From the NCBI GenBank assembly GCA_045601045.1, contig JAZRZA010000044.1, forward strand, positions 1-29,238: a stretch of 29,238 nt of DNA, in the 5' to 3' direction. Every line of letters starts with the position of its first letter. The first letter of the stretch is position 1. The position numbers and the translations under genes are program-made. The DNA comes from UBA1181 sp045601045 (GTDB lineage: Bacteria > Bacteroidota > Bacteroidia > Bacteroidales > Paludibacteraceae). Positions 1 to 12,400 of the stretch are shown piece after piece. The notes under the pieces are model-generated. The model saw only the letters and a list, made by a program, of their open reading frames with translations, had not been told where the DNA came from and ran no database searches.

Positions 1-337
1 TGAGCGTTTTTTCAGATCGAATAGCTCTGTAAACATCAAAAGATTTGCCGGACAGCCGTTTTATTTACTTGATTATAGGGCTTATACATGCCTAAAATTG
101 GCAAAAACAAGGTCTAAGAACCATTTAGCGGACACCAATAATTGAAAAAATCACAATCTAGAATCATCACTAAGCTTATATTCAAAATCTAAATAGTTAA
201 TTTTAAAAAAATTATTATTAGTAAAAGGCAATAAAATTGGTTCATTAATAATTTGCAGACTCATTAATTTAACTTAAATTAGCAAATTGAATATAGTGGG
301 TATGCTATATTGGTAAACCGCTTAGAAATAACTGCTT
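1..337. other. AT-rich upstream region without a supported gene
   Basis: This stretch is strongly AT-rich, above all from 150 to 300, unlike the coding DNA that follows. One frame is open from the window edge (2-145, plus strand, 47 codons then TGA). It has no start in the window and no domain I recognise, so it may be the tail of an upstream gene, an insertion-sequence remnant or chance. The last 100 bases must hold the promoter and leader of the giant gene. The best match to the Bacteroides -7 box (TAnnTTTG) that I found is TATATTGG at 306-313, with one mismatch and a badly spaced TTG at 287-289, so I do not call it as a promoter. No tRNA, rRNA or clear terminator hairpin was seen. Confidence 0.6.
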
Positions 338-430
338 ATGAAAGAAACAAAGTTAGATCTCAAGAAGATTGTCAAGATATTTTGCGCCATACTTTTGGTA
401 TCTGTCGGACTATGCGACAATGCGTATGCC
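338..430 (+). other. Signal peptide of the giant protein
   Basis: Residues 1-31 show a lysine-rich n-region (K2 to K13), a hydrophobic core IFCAILLVSVGL (14-25) and an AYA cleavage site at 29-31, so the mature chain should start at Val32. A Sec signal peptide is required for T9SS substrates, which cross the inner membrane first, and it agrees with the C-terminal sorting domain. A lone Cys26 is present, but the context is not a lipobox, so a lipoprotein is unlikely. Confidence 0.88.
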
Positions 431-3400
431 GTGAACGAAGATACGCCGGGATTGAGTTTTGAAAATGGGGCGAGCGATATTGTCGGTACCTTCAATGAAA
501 ACACCAAAGGTGTATGGCGAAGATATTACGGATACTGGGGTCCTGTGGACTATAGTGCGGGCCAGTTCACCCACAATGTATCAGCTCTTTATTACGGAAC
601 CAAAAGGAACACAGACAAAAGTCCAGATGGAAGTGGATGGTTGCCGTATGACAAGATGATGTACGTGAAATTCAACACAACTACAGGAAGCAGCGATACC
701 AAAGACACAAAAGTCAACAATGATTACAAGCCGTTTATAAGGGGCGATGTCTCTATCATAAACTCTAGGGTTGTCGACCCCAATAACAAATGTGAGGGTC
801 AACACCCCTTCTACACACAACCGGGAAAACTAACAGAAGGACAGCGGGTTGTTAGACTAGGAAGTACAGAGAGACCCGAGGTCTGGTATGGAGAGATAGG
901 AAATGGATATAGCTCTAGGAAAACAGACATGCCCTACTACTACGAAAGAAGAGCCATGGCGGAAAGAATGGTGTACACTTTCGATGTGACAGAGAACAGC
1001 ACCTTGCTTACCTATCAATACGCAGGAGTCATAGAAGAACCTAACAGTGGAGGAGGACACTCTGGTGACGAGCGCCCTGGATCAGAAATGAATGTCACAA
1101 TCATCCAAAATGGCCAACTCATCACACCACCTTGCAGCCAGTTCCGCGTCAACGCCAACAAAAACAGAGCCGATTTAAAACAAATCCCATCTAATTGTAG
1201 TAAAACAGACTGCGATTTATACTACAAAGATTGGGCCACAGTCGTTTACGACCTACGTAACTACATTGGATCCACAGTAAACATTGAAATCATAACGCAT
1301 GACTGTTTGGTACAATTAACTGTATGCGACGGATGTCACACAGCAAAAAGCAGTTGTAATCAACCAGGACACCACATCAAAAAAATCCCTGCAGGAGGAG
1401 GACACCGTGCCTACCTATATTTCACCGCAGAGACAAGAAAGATGGAGATGGTGGTGGATAACTGTCCTAACAATGATGTTGTCACCATCACAGCACCGAT
1501 TGGATTCAGTCACTACAAATGGGAAACTGGAGAACAAGTCTCCATCCGCAACAATCCGGATAAACCTTGGATCGCGTATGTGAACCGCTCCGAAATACAA
1601 GAACACATGGACTATATTTGTACCATGACTGGAGATGAAGCTGATTGTAGTGAGATCAAAGGTATTGTTCAATTGGCAAAAGACCCGCTCGGTGCAAAAT
1701 TCGCTAAGCGTATCGCCTGTGACAATGAGGTGAAATTTGTCAACGAATCATACGTGACACCTGTCAAGCAACAGAACGGAGAGGTCATCGAACCGGATGA
1801 GATCACAAAATACACCTGGAAATATACAGATAATAAAGGTCACGAAGATGTTTATGTTACCACAAGAAAAGATGACACGCCAACTTTCATATTGGAATAC
1901 ACCCAAGAGAACAAAGGTTACTATACCGTCACATTGGACATAGAGACCAAAAACGGATGTACCTCACACTACGAAGAGGTAATCAGTATCTCCCCTCGTG
2001 AAAACATCAGTATAGATGGTGAATTCAAAGTGTGTCGCGGAAGTGACGCGAAATTACAAATCTCCAATTACAATGATCCGGGCAACGTCTATACATGGTA
2101 TAAAGTGAACGGTACCACCAAGACCAAAGTTTGGGAAGGAGAAGGCTATGAATATTCCAAATTGAATGTTAAGCCAAACGGCAAAGAGAACTACACGGTA
2201 GATATTCTCCGAGTAGAGGACATTTCGTCCAACAACATTGTAGTGGACAAACGTAACTGTATCTACACCAAAGACTTTGAAGTGGATGTATATGAAATTC
2301 CATCCATTCAAATCACAGGAACGGGTGGTAAGGCAAGAAACATGACCACTCAACCGAAATATGTGGACATCTGCGAAAGCGAAGACAACGCCACATTAAC
2401 CGCAACAGAAATCACCACTCCTAAATTGGGCATCACCTCTTGGACATGGAGTGACCTTACAAATGTCAACGTAGATGATGTGAGTCCGCAAGACTCAACC
2501 ATGTACTACGTATACGCCAAAACGAAGGATGGTTGCGAAGGAAAAGATTCGATCCGTGTGAACGTCAGGAAGAAACCGATCTTGAAGATCGAGGGAGGCG
2601 ACGAAATATGCGTGAACGAATCCATCAAATTAACAGCGACAAGTCTTGAGAATGATGTCACCAATCCAGCTCTCTATCACTGGTATAAGGTGGAGAATGG
2701 CACACCAAGCGAAATTGCGAAAAGCGCCACCAACGGAGGTAGCGCCACGGATTACCTCATCATCAAGCACGACCAACCTTCCCGTATTGGTAGCGACGAT
2801 TACTTGTATCGTTTGGTAGGAACCAATAAACATGAGTGTACTTCATTCATTGAAAAACAGGTGGTGGTCAGAGAAAACCCTACCCCAATCATTCCTGCTC
2901 CACTGGATGTTTGTAAAGGGTCTGCCGTTTCTCTCTCCATCTATGGTGGTGACTCTACACTCATAGAAGAGAGCAACACAGGAAAATTTGAAAAGATTCC
3001 TTTCACTACCAGCATCAATCCGACACCGGAATCTGAATTCCATGTCATCGTAAAGAATGTATATAATAGTGTACAATGTTCCACAAAAGTAAATGTACCT
3101 TATCATGTGGATAGTCTTCCGGACATTCAGATCGATGGCGACAAGGAGATTTGTAGCGGAGGAAGCGTCACGCTTACAGCTTCCGACGTGATGAATTACG
3201 GCGCTAACACGCCAAATAGTTCGGATTACACCTACCGTTGGACAGACCCGAAGGGTACCAAAACAGCTACCATGACAGCCAGTCCGACCACAAGTACCAC
3301 CTATGGCATCACCATTTTCAACGGAAAATGTTCCGCCACTGAGAATGTGGACATCACCGTATTCCCTACCCCACGCGTCATTGCGGAGGCGTTCAACGGA

Positions 3401-6400
3401 AAGGTTTGTCCTGGCGGTTCCGATACATTAACCGCTTACTATATGGTGAATGAAGACACCAAAGGTGTGCTCAAAAATTGCCAATGGTACTCAGACAAGG
3501 AAATGACAAGCGCACTATCCTTTACCAAGTTAGCGAAAGAGGATGGCAACAATGATACAATTGTCGTTACAAATATCCATACGCCAACCACGTATTACGC
3601 ATACGGACAAGATCAAAACGGCTGTTGGAAATTAGCGCAAGTCACTATCTACGTCAAGCCACTTCCTACAATATCCATCGCAGGTGACACCATCATCTGT
3701 AACACCACGAACATCGCTTTGACCGCAGCCGGCGCAGAGACCTATACATGGTACGAGAACAACACGACAGAGGTGATGAAGGGAAGTAAACTTACCCACC
3801 TAGCCTCAATGGGCGCAACTGACGGAGAGGAATTGATCAAAAAATACACCGTTGTAGGTGTAAAAGAGGGATGCGAAGGAACCAGTGTAAAGAATGTGCA
3901 CATATTCAGAGAACCTACCATCACCATAAAAGGTCGTGACCAAGTATGTTTCGGAGATACGGCCAAACTGGTGGCATCAGGTTCAGCCGCAGGAAAAGAT
4001 TACTTGTGGACTGGATTAGGTAACACTACAGAAAGCGTGACGGTTGTTCCTATCGGCGAAGAGCAGATATTCCAGGTGACAGGATACAACGAGAAGGGTT
4101 GTCCTGGCACAGCGCAACACAAGATTAAAATCAATGAGAACCCTTCACTTACGATCACAGGCATAGACCCTATCTGTTACGGAGAGAAGGCAGCTGCTAT
4201 TGACGTCATCGACATCAATGGAGCCAACGAATTAAAGAATGTGGAATGGCGCATGTTCGACAAGAAAAAGAGTGGATCAGGCACCATCGTCGCAAACCCA
4301 AGAGAGGTTGTTTTGCAAGACACGACCATTTTCCAAGTATCAGCGGAAAACGGATCGACTTGTAAGGCTACAGCAGAGGCAACCATCATCGTCTACCCTA
4401 AACCAATCATCACCGTCACCGCCCCTGACATTTGTGACGGAGAGGAAGTGGTAGCCACAGTTGATGGTGCAGCCACATACGCGTGGTTCAAGGGAAAGGC
4501 GCCTGCTCTCACAGCCACAACGGAGACTGGAACCAAATACACAGACGACAAAGGACTCACCACCGGCAAATATTACTTCCGTGTGATTGGTTATGAGAAT
4601 GAATGTTCTTCCGATCCAAAGGATACATTCCTTGTCATCAACGAGAAACCAATCTTCACCATCGACGGAGATACCGCTTATTGTGAGAATGATGAAATGC
4701 ATCTCACCACAAGCTCAGCGGCAAAAGAATATATGTGGAGTACTGGAGAGAATGAGAGAACCATCTCGCCAAAAGCACTTTTGGACATCACCTCCATCTC
4801 TGTCACATTGACACACGAAACAACAGGATGTACCAACACCGCTAAACGTAACATCATCGTTAAGAAGAAGCCGGATTTGACCATCTCCACCTTGAACAAC
4901 GCCACAGCCGCATGCGTCAACGAGACGTTGCCAATGGTGGCATTCGCCAAGAACGCGACATCCAGCTCTTACCAATTTAGTTGGCAAGAAAAAGCGATTG
5001 ACGCAACCACCGCATCCGATTATTCAGGAGCGTCATTTGCAAGCAACGTTTACGGAAACAATTACGATTCCATCGCGCCAATTATCCAAAAGACCACTAC
5101 TTATATTGTAGAGGGTTCAGAGAAGCACAACATCAAGTTGTTGAGCAATGAATTCCTCACCTGTATCTCTTCAGCTGAGGTGACCATCATCGCCAACCCA
5201 ATTCCAGTGGTAAAGATTTCAGGTGCGGACTCCATTTGTAACGGTGCAGAAACGAATCTGATCGCATCTAACACCAACAACAACGCGATCATCCAAAGTT
5301 GGAAATGGGAATCCGACCAAACTGGCTACACCAATTCTGGATTGAGTTATACCTCGTCGGGTGCCATCACAGGCAAGACACAATACAAAGCTATCGCCAC
5401 AACCAACAATGGATGTAAGGGCGAAGCCAGCCATACCATAGACGTATATCCAGACTTCAACTTCACCATCAATGGCGACGAGTATGTCTGCGAAAACACA
5501 CCATTTAAGATTTACGCCACACCAGATGCAAGCAACCAGTACAAAGCGGTCAACAGCTACAAATATAGTTGGGCGCCTCAAGGTGGTGTAGGCGATACAG
5601 CTAAGGGTACAATCTACGAAAGCACCCAATTCACGCTGACCGTTACCGACAAGAACAACTGTGTGAAAACGTTCACAGATGAAGTTGCCTTTGAGAGTTT
5701 GCCTAAATTGACACTTGGCATAAATGATTCTATTTGCGAGGGTCAAACAGTAACCCTCATAGCCACCTCCGACAAAGAAATGCAGAATTTCGAGTGGAAT
5801 TGGCAAGGTAATACAGGAGAGGCGGTGAACCACGTAATCACTGCTTTCAATGATGAATTCTCACAAGAGCTCTCCCAATCTAGGACCTTCACCATAGGTG
5901 GTACAGACACCAAGGGTTGTCAGGCCCAATCAGAAATCATCGTTGTCGATCCTAAATTAGCGCCAGATCTCACCATTACAGGTGTCACAAAGGCGTGTGA
6001 AGGAGCGGATGTGGATATCATCGCATCTTCCAGTACAAGTTACGCCATCAAATGGTACAAAGGCACCAGCACCACTACAGGTGAATTGATCGGCGCTACA
6101 GGAACTGACGCCACATCAAAAGATGGTGTGCTTGCACTCAAAGACTTAAAGAACGGTACATTCGACTATGTAGCCAGTATCTCAAACGGTGCATGTAGCA
6201 CAGAAAGAAGTTTCTCTATCTCTGTGACACCTAAGCCATCGGTACAACTCTACTCATCCAAGGATGGTGCAAGTTGGGCAGACGTCAATGAACTTGAGAT
6301 ATGCGAAGGCGACTCAGTCATGGTGGAGGCAAAGGGCGCGTACGACGGACTCAAATATATCTGGAATACCTCTTCCAAGAGCGAAACCAAAGACACTCTC

Positions 6401-9400
6401 CGACCAAGCAACGACTTGACCTGTATCATCACCGTGGAGGATGTCAACCAATGTACGAACAACGACACATTGAATGTTATCGTCAACCGCATTCCTATCC
6501 TTACCATCAACGGTAAATCTAACGGAGACACAATCGTCTGCGCGGACGACATCTACCATGCGGAGATCAAACTCGTGGCAGGTAATGGTGGCGGAACAAC
6601 ATACGAATGGAGCAACGACAAGAGCGTCGCCATTAACAAGAGTGGAGCGAAAGACAATACCGCGACAATCTCCATCACCGAACCAATGGTGGTTACTGTT
6701 AAGGGTAGCAGCGACAAACTCTGTCCAGGACAAGCGAAGTTTACCATCAACACGAAGGGATTCCCAGAATTTGATGCGGAAGATATTACCGTTTGTCAAG
6801 GAGAATACGCCACCATCAAGGTAACAACCGGTAATGCGGATACCTACAAGTGGACTTGGGTAGAGAACGGAGAGAACAAGAGCGCCAACGGTACCAACCA
6901 CACCGCATTGCTCAATGCCAACAGAACCTACCACTTGTCAGGAACAAAGAATGGCTGTACAAAGGATTTGGAGAAGCCAATCATGGCGAATATTTTGCCA
7001 AAACCAACAGTTAAGGCGTCGGATGACCAAGAGAGCTGCTTCGGCGAGACTCTTCAGTTAGGTATTCTATCAGGCAGCAACGCCATCAAGTATCAATGGT
7101 CAAAGGGTAATGGACTTACCGATAAGGGTGAGGGTGCAGCCACCGTCACACCAAACGCGACAGGTAGACACCAATATATCGTCACTGGATGGGACGATAA
7201 CAACTGTTCCGCAAATGACACCACATTCATCACAGTGAACGCGAAACCGAACTTCATCATCTCTGGTTCAAAAGTGGTTTGCGCAGGAAACGAGTTCACT
7301 TTGAAAACAGAGGAGAAAGACGCATACGAGACAACCGTCACTTGGAGTTGGAACGACAATGGCGTGGATAAAACATTCGTAGGCACGGATTTGACCACCA
7401 CGTTACAGAACACCTCAGACAACGATATCATCGTCAACATCAAGGTGACCGTTAAGACTGACCTTTGTGAGGATGCTCAAATCTATCCGATAACAGTCAA
7501 GGCATCTCCTGTAATCGATATTCCATCCATCACCACTTGTGAGAACGAGGCCGCTACTATCACCATCGATGACGCCTCATCAGTATATTGGGAATTCGAC
7601 GGTAAGACAAGCGGTCCTTCAAGGGTGCTTTCTTATGATATAATCGAAGCGAACAAGAGTGGATTTAAGATCATTGGCTACAAGAATGGTTGTGGAACGT
7701 CCAAGACGATCGAAAACATCACTATTAACGCGAAACCAGTTATCTCATTCGACGCAGCCAATATCAAAAACAATTCCGCCGACGGAACAGGTGAGATCTG
7801 TTTGAACGACAAAGACGTGAAGATCACCGCCCACGGAGAAAAGGCAGCGGATCAATACGAATGGATGTGGAATGGCGGAGCCGGAGAAAACACCTACTCG
7901 CCTACTCCAAAGACGAGCGGAGAGATGACCTACACAGTCACCGCTACCGACAAGACGACCGGTTGTGTAAGTTCCAAGTCCTATAAATTGACAGTTCACG
8001 AAAATCCTGTCATCAAGGTAAGTGACAACAGTTTGGATTACGAGATCAACGGCAAGGGAGCCATTTGTATCAACGCGCCTTTGAACCTCAAAGTGCAAGG
8101 TGTGGAGAACGCTAGCAACTACACTTGGACCGCAACACCAGCCGTTCCAAACATCTCCAGCGCTAATGGCACAAATAATTATACCATCGGTGAACCATCT
8201 GGCATCACACAAAACACCACATTCACCATCGTAGGTACAAGCGATGCGGGTTGCGTCGGCACGGCAAGCTACGACTTGACCGTCAACAAGTACCCGAACA
8301 TCGAGATAATTTCCGACGCCAAGTGTGAAGGAGAGAACGTAACCGTCCAAATCCAAGGTTACACAGCAGGTGCTCAATACAACTGGGGTTGGACCAACAG
8401 CGAGGGAAAACGCGACACGGCAACCAACGCCACCTATGTGAGCCAAGTATTGAACAAAGACACTTGGTTTAAAGTGACCGCCTCATTAAATGAGTGTATG
8501 AAAGTGGATAGCCAAAAGGTAACTGTCCACAAGAAACCAGTATTCGAATTAGACAAGAAAGAATTATCCACTTGCGCGGGTGTGGAGACGGACGTAGTAA
8601 ACGCGACCTCCAACATTGGCTACCACTACAATTGGTATGACAACGCGCAACATATCATCGCGGCAAGCGCTACGGGAGCGACTTCCAGCAAGTTGCCAGC
8701 CCAAACGCCTAATAACAGCACCTATTATGTGGCAGAGGCAAGCATCACATACGGTTCAGTAGTCTGTACATCCACAGATACCGTCGTCGTTGATGTGATT
8801 CCAAGACCACGTCCTTCCATCGTTAAATCAGGAGCAGCCTGCGTAGGCAACACCATCAAATGGGCTGCGAAAGGACAAGATGGATCTATCTACAATTGGT
8901 ACATTGGACAAAAGACCACACCACTGGCAGCCAGCGGCGAAGGCGCGTTCAGCATCAAGGGAGCCCACAACGACACATTGGTGGTGAATGTCACAGAGGA
9001 TCTTACCCCAACTGCCATCTATTTAGAGGAGATCAACGGAAACTGCAAGAGCGAGTTGAAGGAAGATCGAATCTCAAAAGAGTTGAAACCTAATGTCACA
9101 CCTGTGGACAATACACCACGTTGTAAGGGTGAGGGCAACAAGACATTGACACTTCAAGGCGCCACTTCATACACTTGGTTGTCAGAACCAGGTATGCCTA
9201 CGGGTATCTCATACACCGAATCGCTTGAAGAGACCAAGACTTACCGTGTACGTGCCGTTTCAGGCGCCTGTGTAGATACGGTAAATATCACAGTCTTTGT
9301 CAACGAATTACCTACCATCGCCATCGATGGTGTAGGTAAGCGAAACAGCGCCACCAACGACACGACCTACTCATGTATCAACGAAGAGGTGGTATTAAAC

Positions 9401-12400
9401 GCAACCCCTAGTCACCCAAGCGTGATTTACGGCACAGCGGACAATACAGAAAAGGGATTCACCTACAAGTGGGACAATAAGGAGAGCGAAAACAAAAAGA
9501 CTTTCACCCGCACTGTCACCTCAACAATCCCTCAAACCTACTCTGTCAGAGTGAAGGATAACAACACAGGTTGTGAGAACATTGGTAAATACACCATTTC
9601 AGGTATAGCGCTTCCTATCGTCAACATCGGAGGAGAGAATGCTGTCTGTCAAAACGCCCCAGTCACTTTGAAGGCAGAAACCTCTAAATCGGTGACCAGC
9701 TACCAATGGAAAGTTTCGGTTAACAACATCGCTCAACCAACCAGCGCTTATACGCAAAATGGCAGCGAAATCGTATTCGCGCAAATTGACACCATCGGAA
9801 ATGGCGGATACTCATACAAATTCACGGTATCAGCGACAGACAAGGATGGATGTATCGGCGAATCAGAGCCATTCGCTGTCACCAACAAACCTAATCCTAC
9901 TTTTGACGTTCACGACACTACCGCTTGCTACGGCGAGGTAGCCAACTTAAAGGTAGGCAATCGCTCAAAGGCAGACCTCTACGAATGGCCAGACGGAACA
10001 CAAGGTGGTTCGCAATGGTTGGGATCCGAGGCGATCACCGCCAATACGACTTATGATGTTACGGCAGAGTTGAATGGATGTAAATTGACTCAAACCGTAA
10101 ATGTGGATGTACTTCAATTGCCTACATTCACGTTGGATGTTGTCAAGATTAGCAATGGCGCCACATTGCCAAAAAACAGCAATGGAGAGGTCGTTATCTG
10201 CGAGAACGACAATCAAATCCGCATCAACGCGGTGCACACATCAGGTGCGGCTGCAGACTCCTATACTTGGAGAAACTTCTCGGACTCTATTCAGAGTCAT
10301 CTCTTCCAAGAGCCTAACAAGAAGACAACCTACACCCTCACGATGACAGACGTGAACGGTTGTAGCAACCAAATGACACAAACCATTCTTGTCAATATGC
10401 CAGAAAAGATCGTCATCGACGGTCCAGACGTAGTTTGTCAAGATGGAGAGGCGACATATACGCTATCAGGTTCCGGCGAATATGTTTACACGCTTGAGCC
10501 TATCACAGCGGGTGACATGGAGATCAACGGAAATGAGGTGATAGTCAAAAATGTGAAATCAGCCTTCCAAATAAAGGTTTCTGGTACTGATGCCGCAGGT
10601 TGCGCTTCCGATGAAGTGACCAAAGAGGTGGCCATGACACCAAAACCAGCCATCGCATTGACAGTCACTCCTGCATCAAAGAGTATTTGTAGTGGAGACA
10701 ATATCAAGATGAGTGTAAAGGCAGAGCAAGGCATCTCTATCCAATGGGAAGGCTTGGCTGCCGGATTCCTCGACAACAACCCTACCCTATACAGTAAAAA
10801 CGAGGGTGTGGCCAACACAGATACATTCAGAGTAACCGCCACCACAACAGATGGTTGTGTCTCTAACGATTCGGTAATCGTCACCATCAACCCGCTTCCA
10901 ATCTTTACAGCGGAGAGCAAGGACATCTGTTTCAACAGTGACGCCACATTGAATGTCACATCCAGCAACACCAATTTGACCTATACATGGGAAGGAAAGA
11001 ACTTCACCGCATCTGCGGATGGTAAGGCCATCCAAGTCACAGGTCTAAAATCGGATGAGAACTACAAGGTGACGGCCATCGACAATAACCTTTGTCAGAA
11101 AGACACGATCATCCGCGTGATTGTCCACAACAATCCGATTGTAGGCATTAACAGAGAGATAAGTGGTTCTGACGACAAGAAAATATGTAAGGGAGATATA
11201 CTCACATTGGTGGAGAACAACGATGCTAGCGACTACACGCACGAATGGTTCACCATCAGCAACAACAAGAAGATCTCTTTGAGCAACAGCGGTCGTTCCA
11301 TCGACGCGACCATCACACAAGATTCAACCTTCCGCGTGATGGTAACTAAGCTCTACACCATTCTTGGTGAGGAGGGCAATGTCAACTCTGTATTAGGCTG
11401 TACCGACAGTACAGACTACACCATCACCAAGAAGGACGCGCCACAATTCACTGTTATTCCGGATACGGTATGTTACGGAAGCAACGCTAAGGTGACGATC
11501 AAGAGCGACGAAACCGGTGTAAGTTACAACTGGTCTTGGAAATCCGCTTCGATGACGGAAGAAAGCACTCAATCGGGAGGTTCATCCTTGACAATCAACA
11601 ATGTGACAACCAACTACCAAATCAAGGCGACTGGTACCAAGGAGAGTTGTCCAAAGGATACCGTGGTCAATGTATTGGTACACCAAAAACCAATCATCAA
11701 CCCGATGTCATTGCTTCCTATTTGTATCGATGGCAACACAGACGTCACCCCATCCGTCACATTCGACAAGACCTACAACACCGCCAACACGGCAGACTCA
11801 TACGTTTGGAAGTCGAACAAAGACGCCAATAGCATGACAATGGGCGCAGACGGTCTGTTGACCATCAAGCCTAACCAAGTCGGCGACCGCAACTATACTT
11901 TGACCGTTACCGATAAGAATGGTTGTATCAGCAGCGAGGTGGCCGCTTTGACAGTCAACGCATTGCCAGAGATCACGATAAAGGGAGAGACAAGCGTTTG
12001 TCCTAATACAAAGGCGAACCTTACCGTAACCGATTTCGCATCAGATAAGGTTAAATGGTATAAGAGAAACGGTGAGACCAGAACTTTAGTTCACACAGGA
12101 AACACATTCACGCCACTAATTGGCGAAACAAATGAAAGTTTCGAGGTGGATGTGACCGACATCAACAATTGCCAAGCGACCAAGGTGGTGAACTTAACCG
12201 TAAAGGAGATGCCAAATATCTATCCAAACGGTAACAAGACCATCTGTTTGGGAGAAAGCACCCGCATCACTCTCATCGGTAATTCAGGTGGTACCTACAA
12301 GTGGTTGCCAAATAACGGAAGCTCCGCTGACAGCACATTGAAACCAACCACCACGACTGCATACGAGGTGGAGGCAACAACTGCCAACGGATGCTTGGAT

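Noticed and set aside
306..313. TATATTGG as the -7 element of the giant gene
   Set aside because: It has one mismatch to TAnnTTTG, the only nearby TTG (287-289) is a few bases too close, and the region is so AT-rich that such a match is expected by chance.
7745..8446. Minus-strand open frame of 233 codons inside the giant gene (also 5219-5833, 6314-6934 and 13925-14527)
   Set aside because: They run antisense to a clearly coding frame, have no signal, domain or upstream signals, and are rich in Val, Cys and Asp as expected from reverse-reading Thr- and Asn-rich repeats. They are by-products of the biased codon use.
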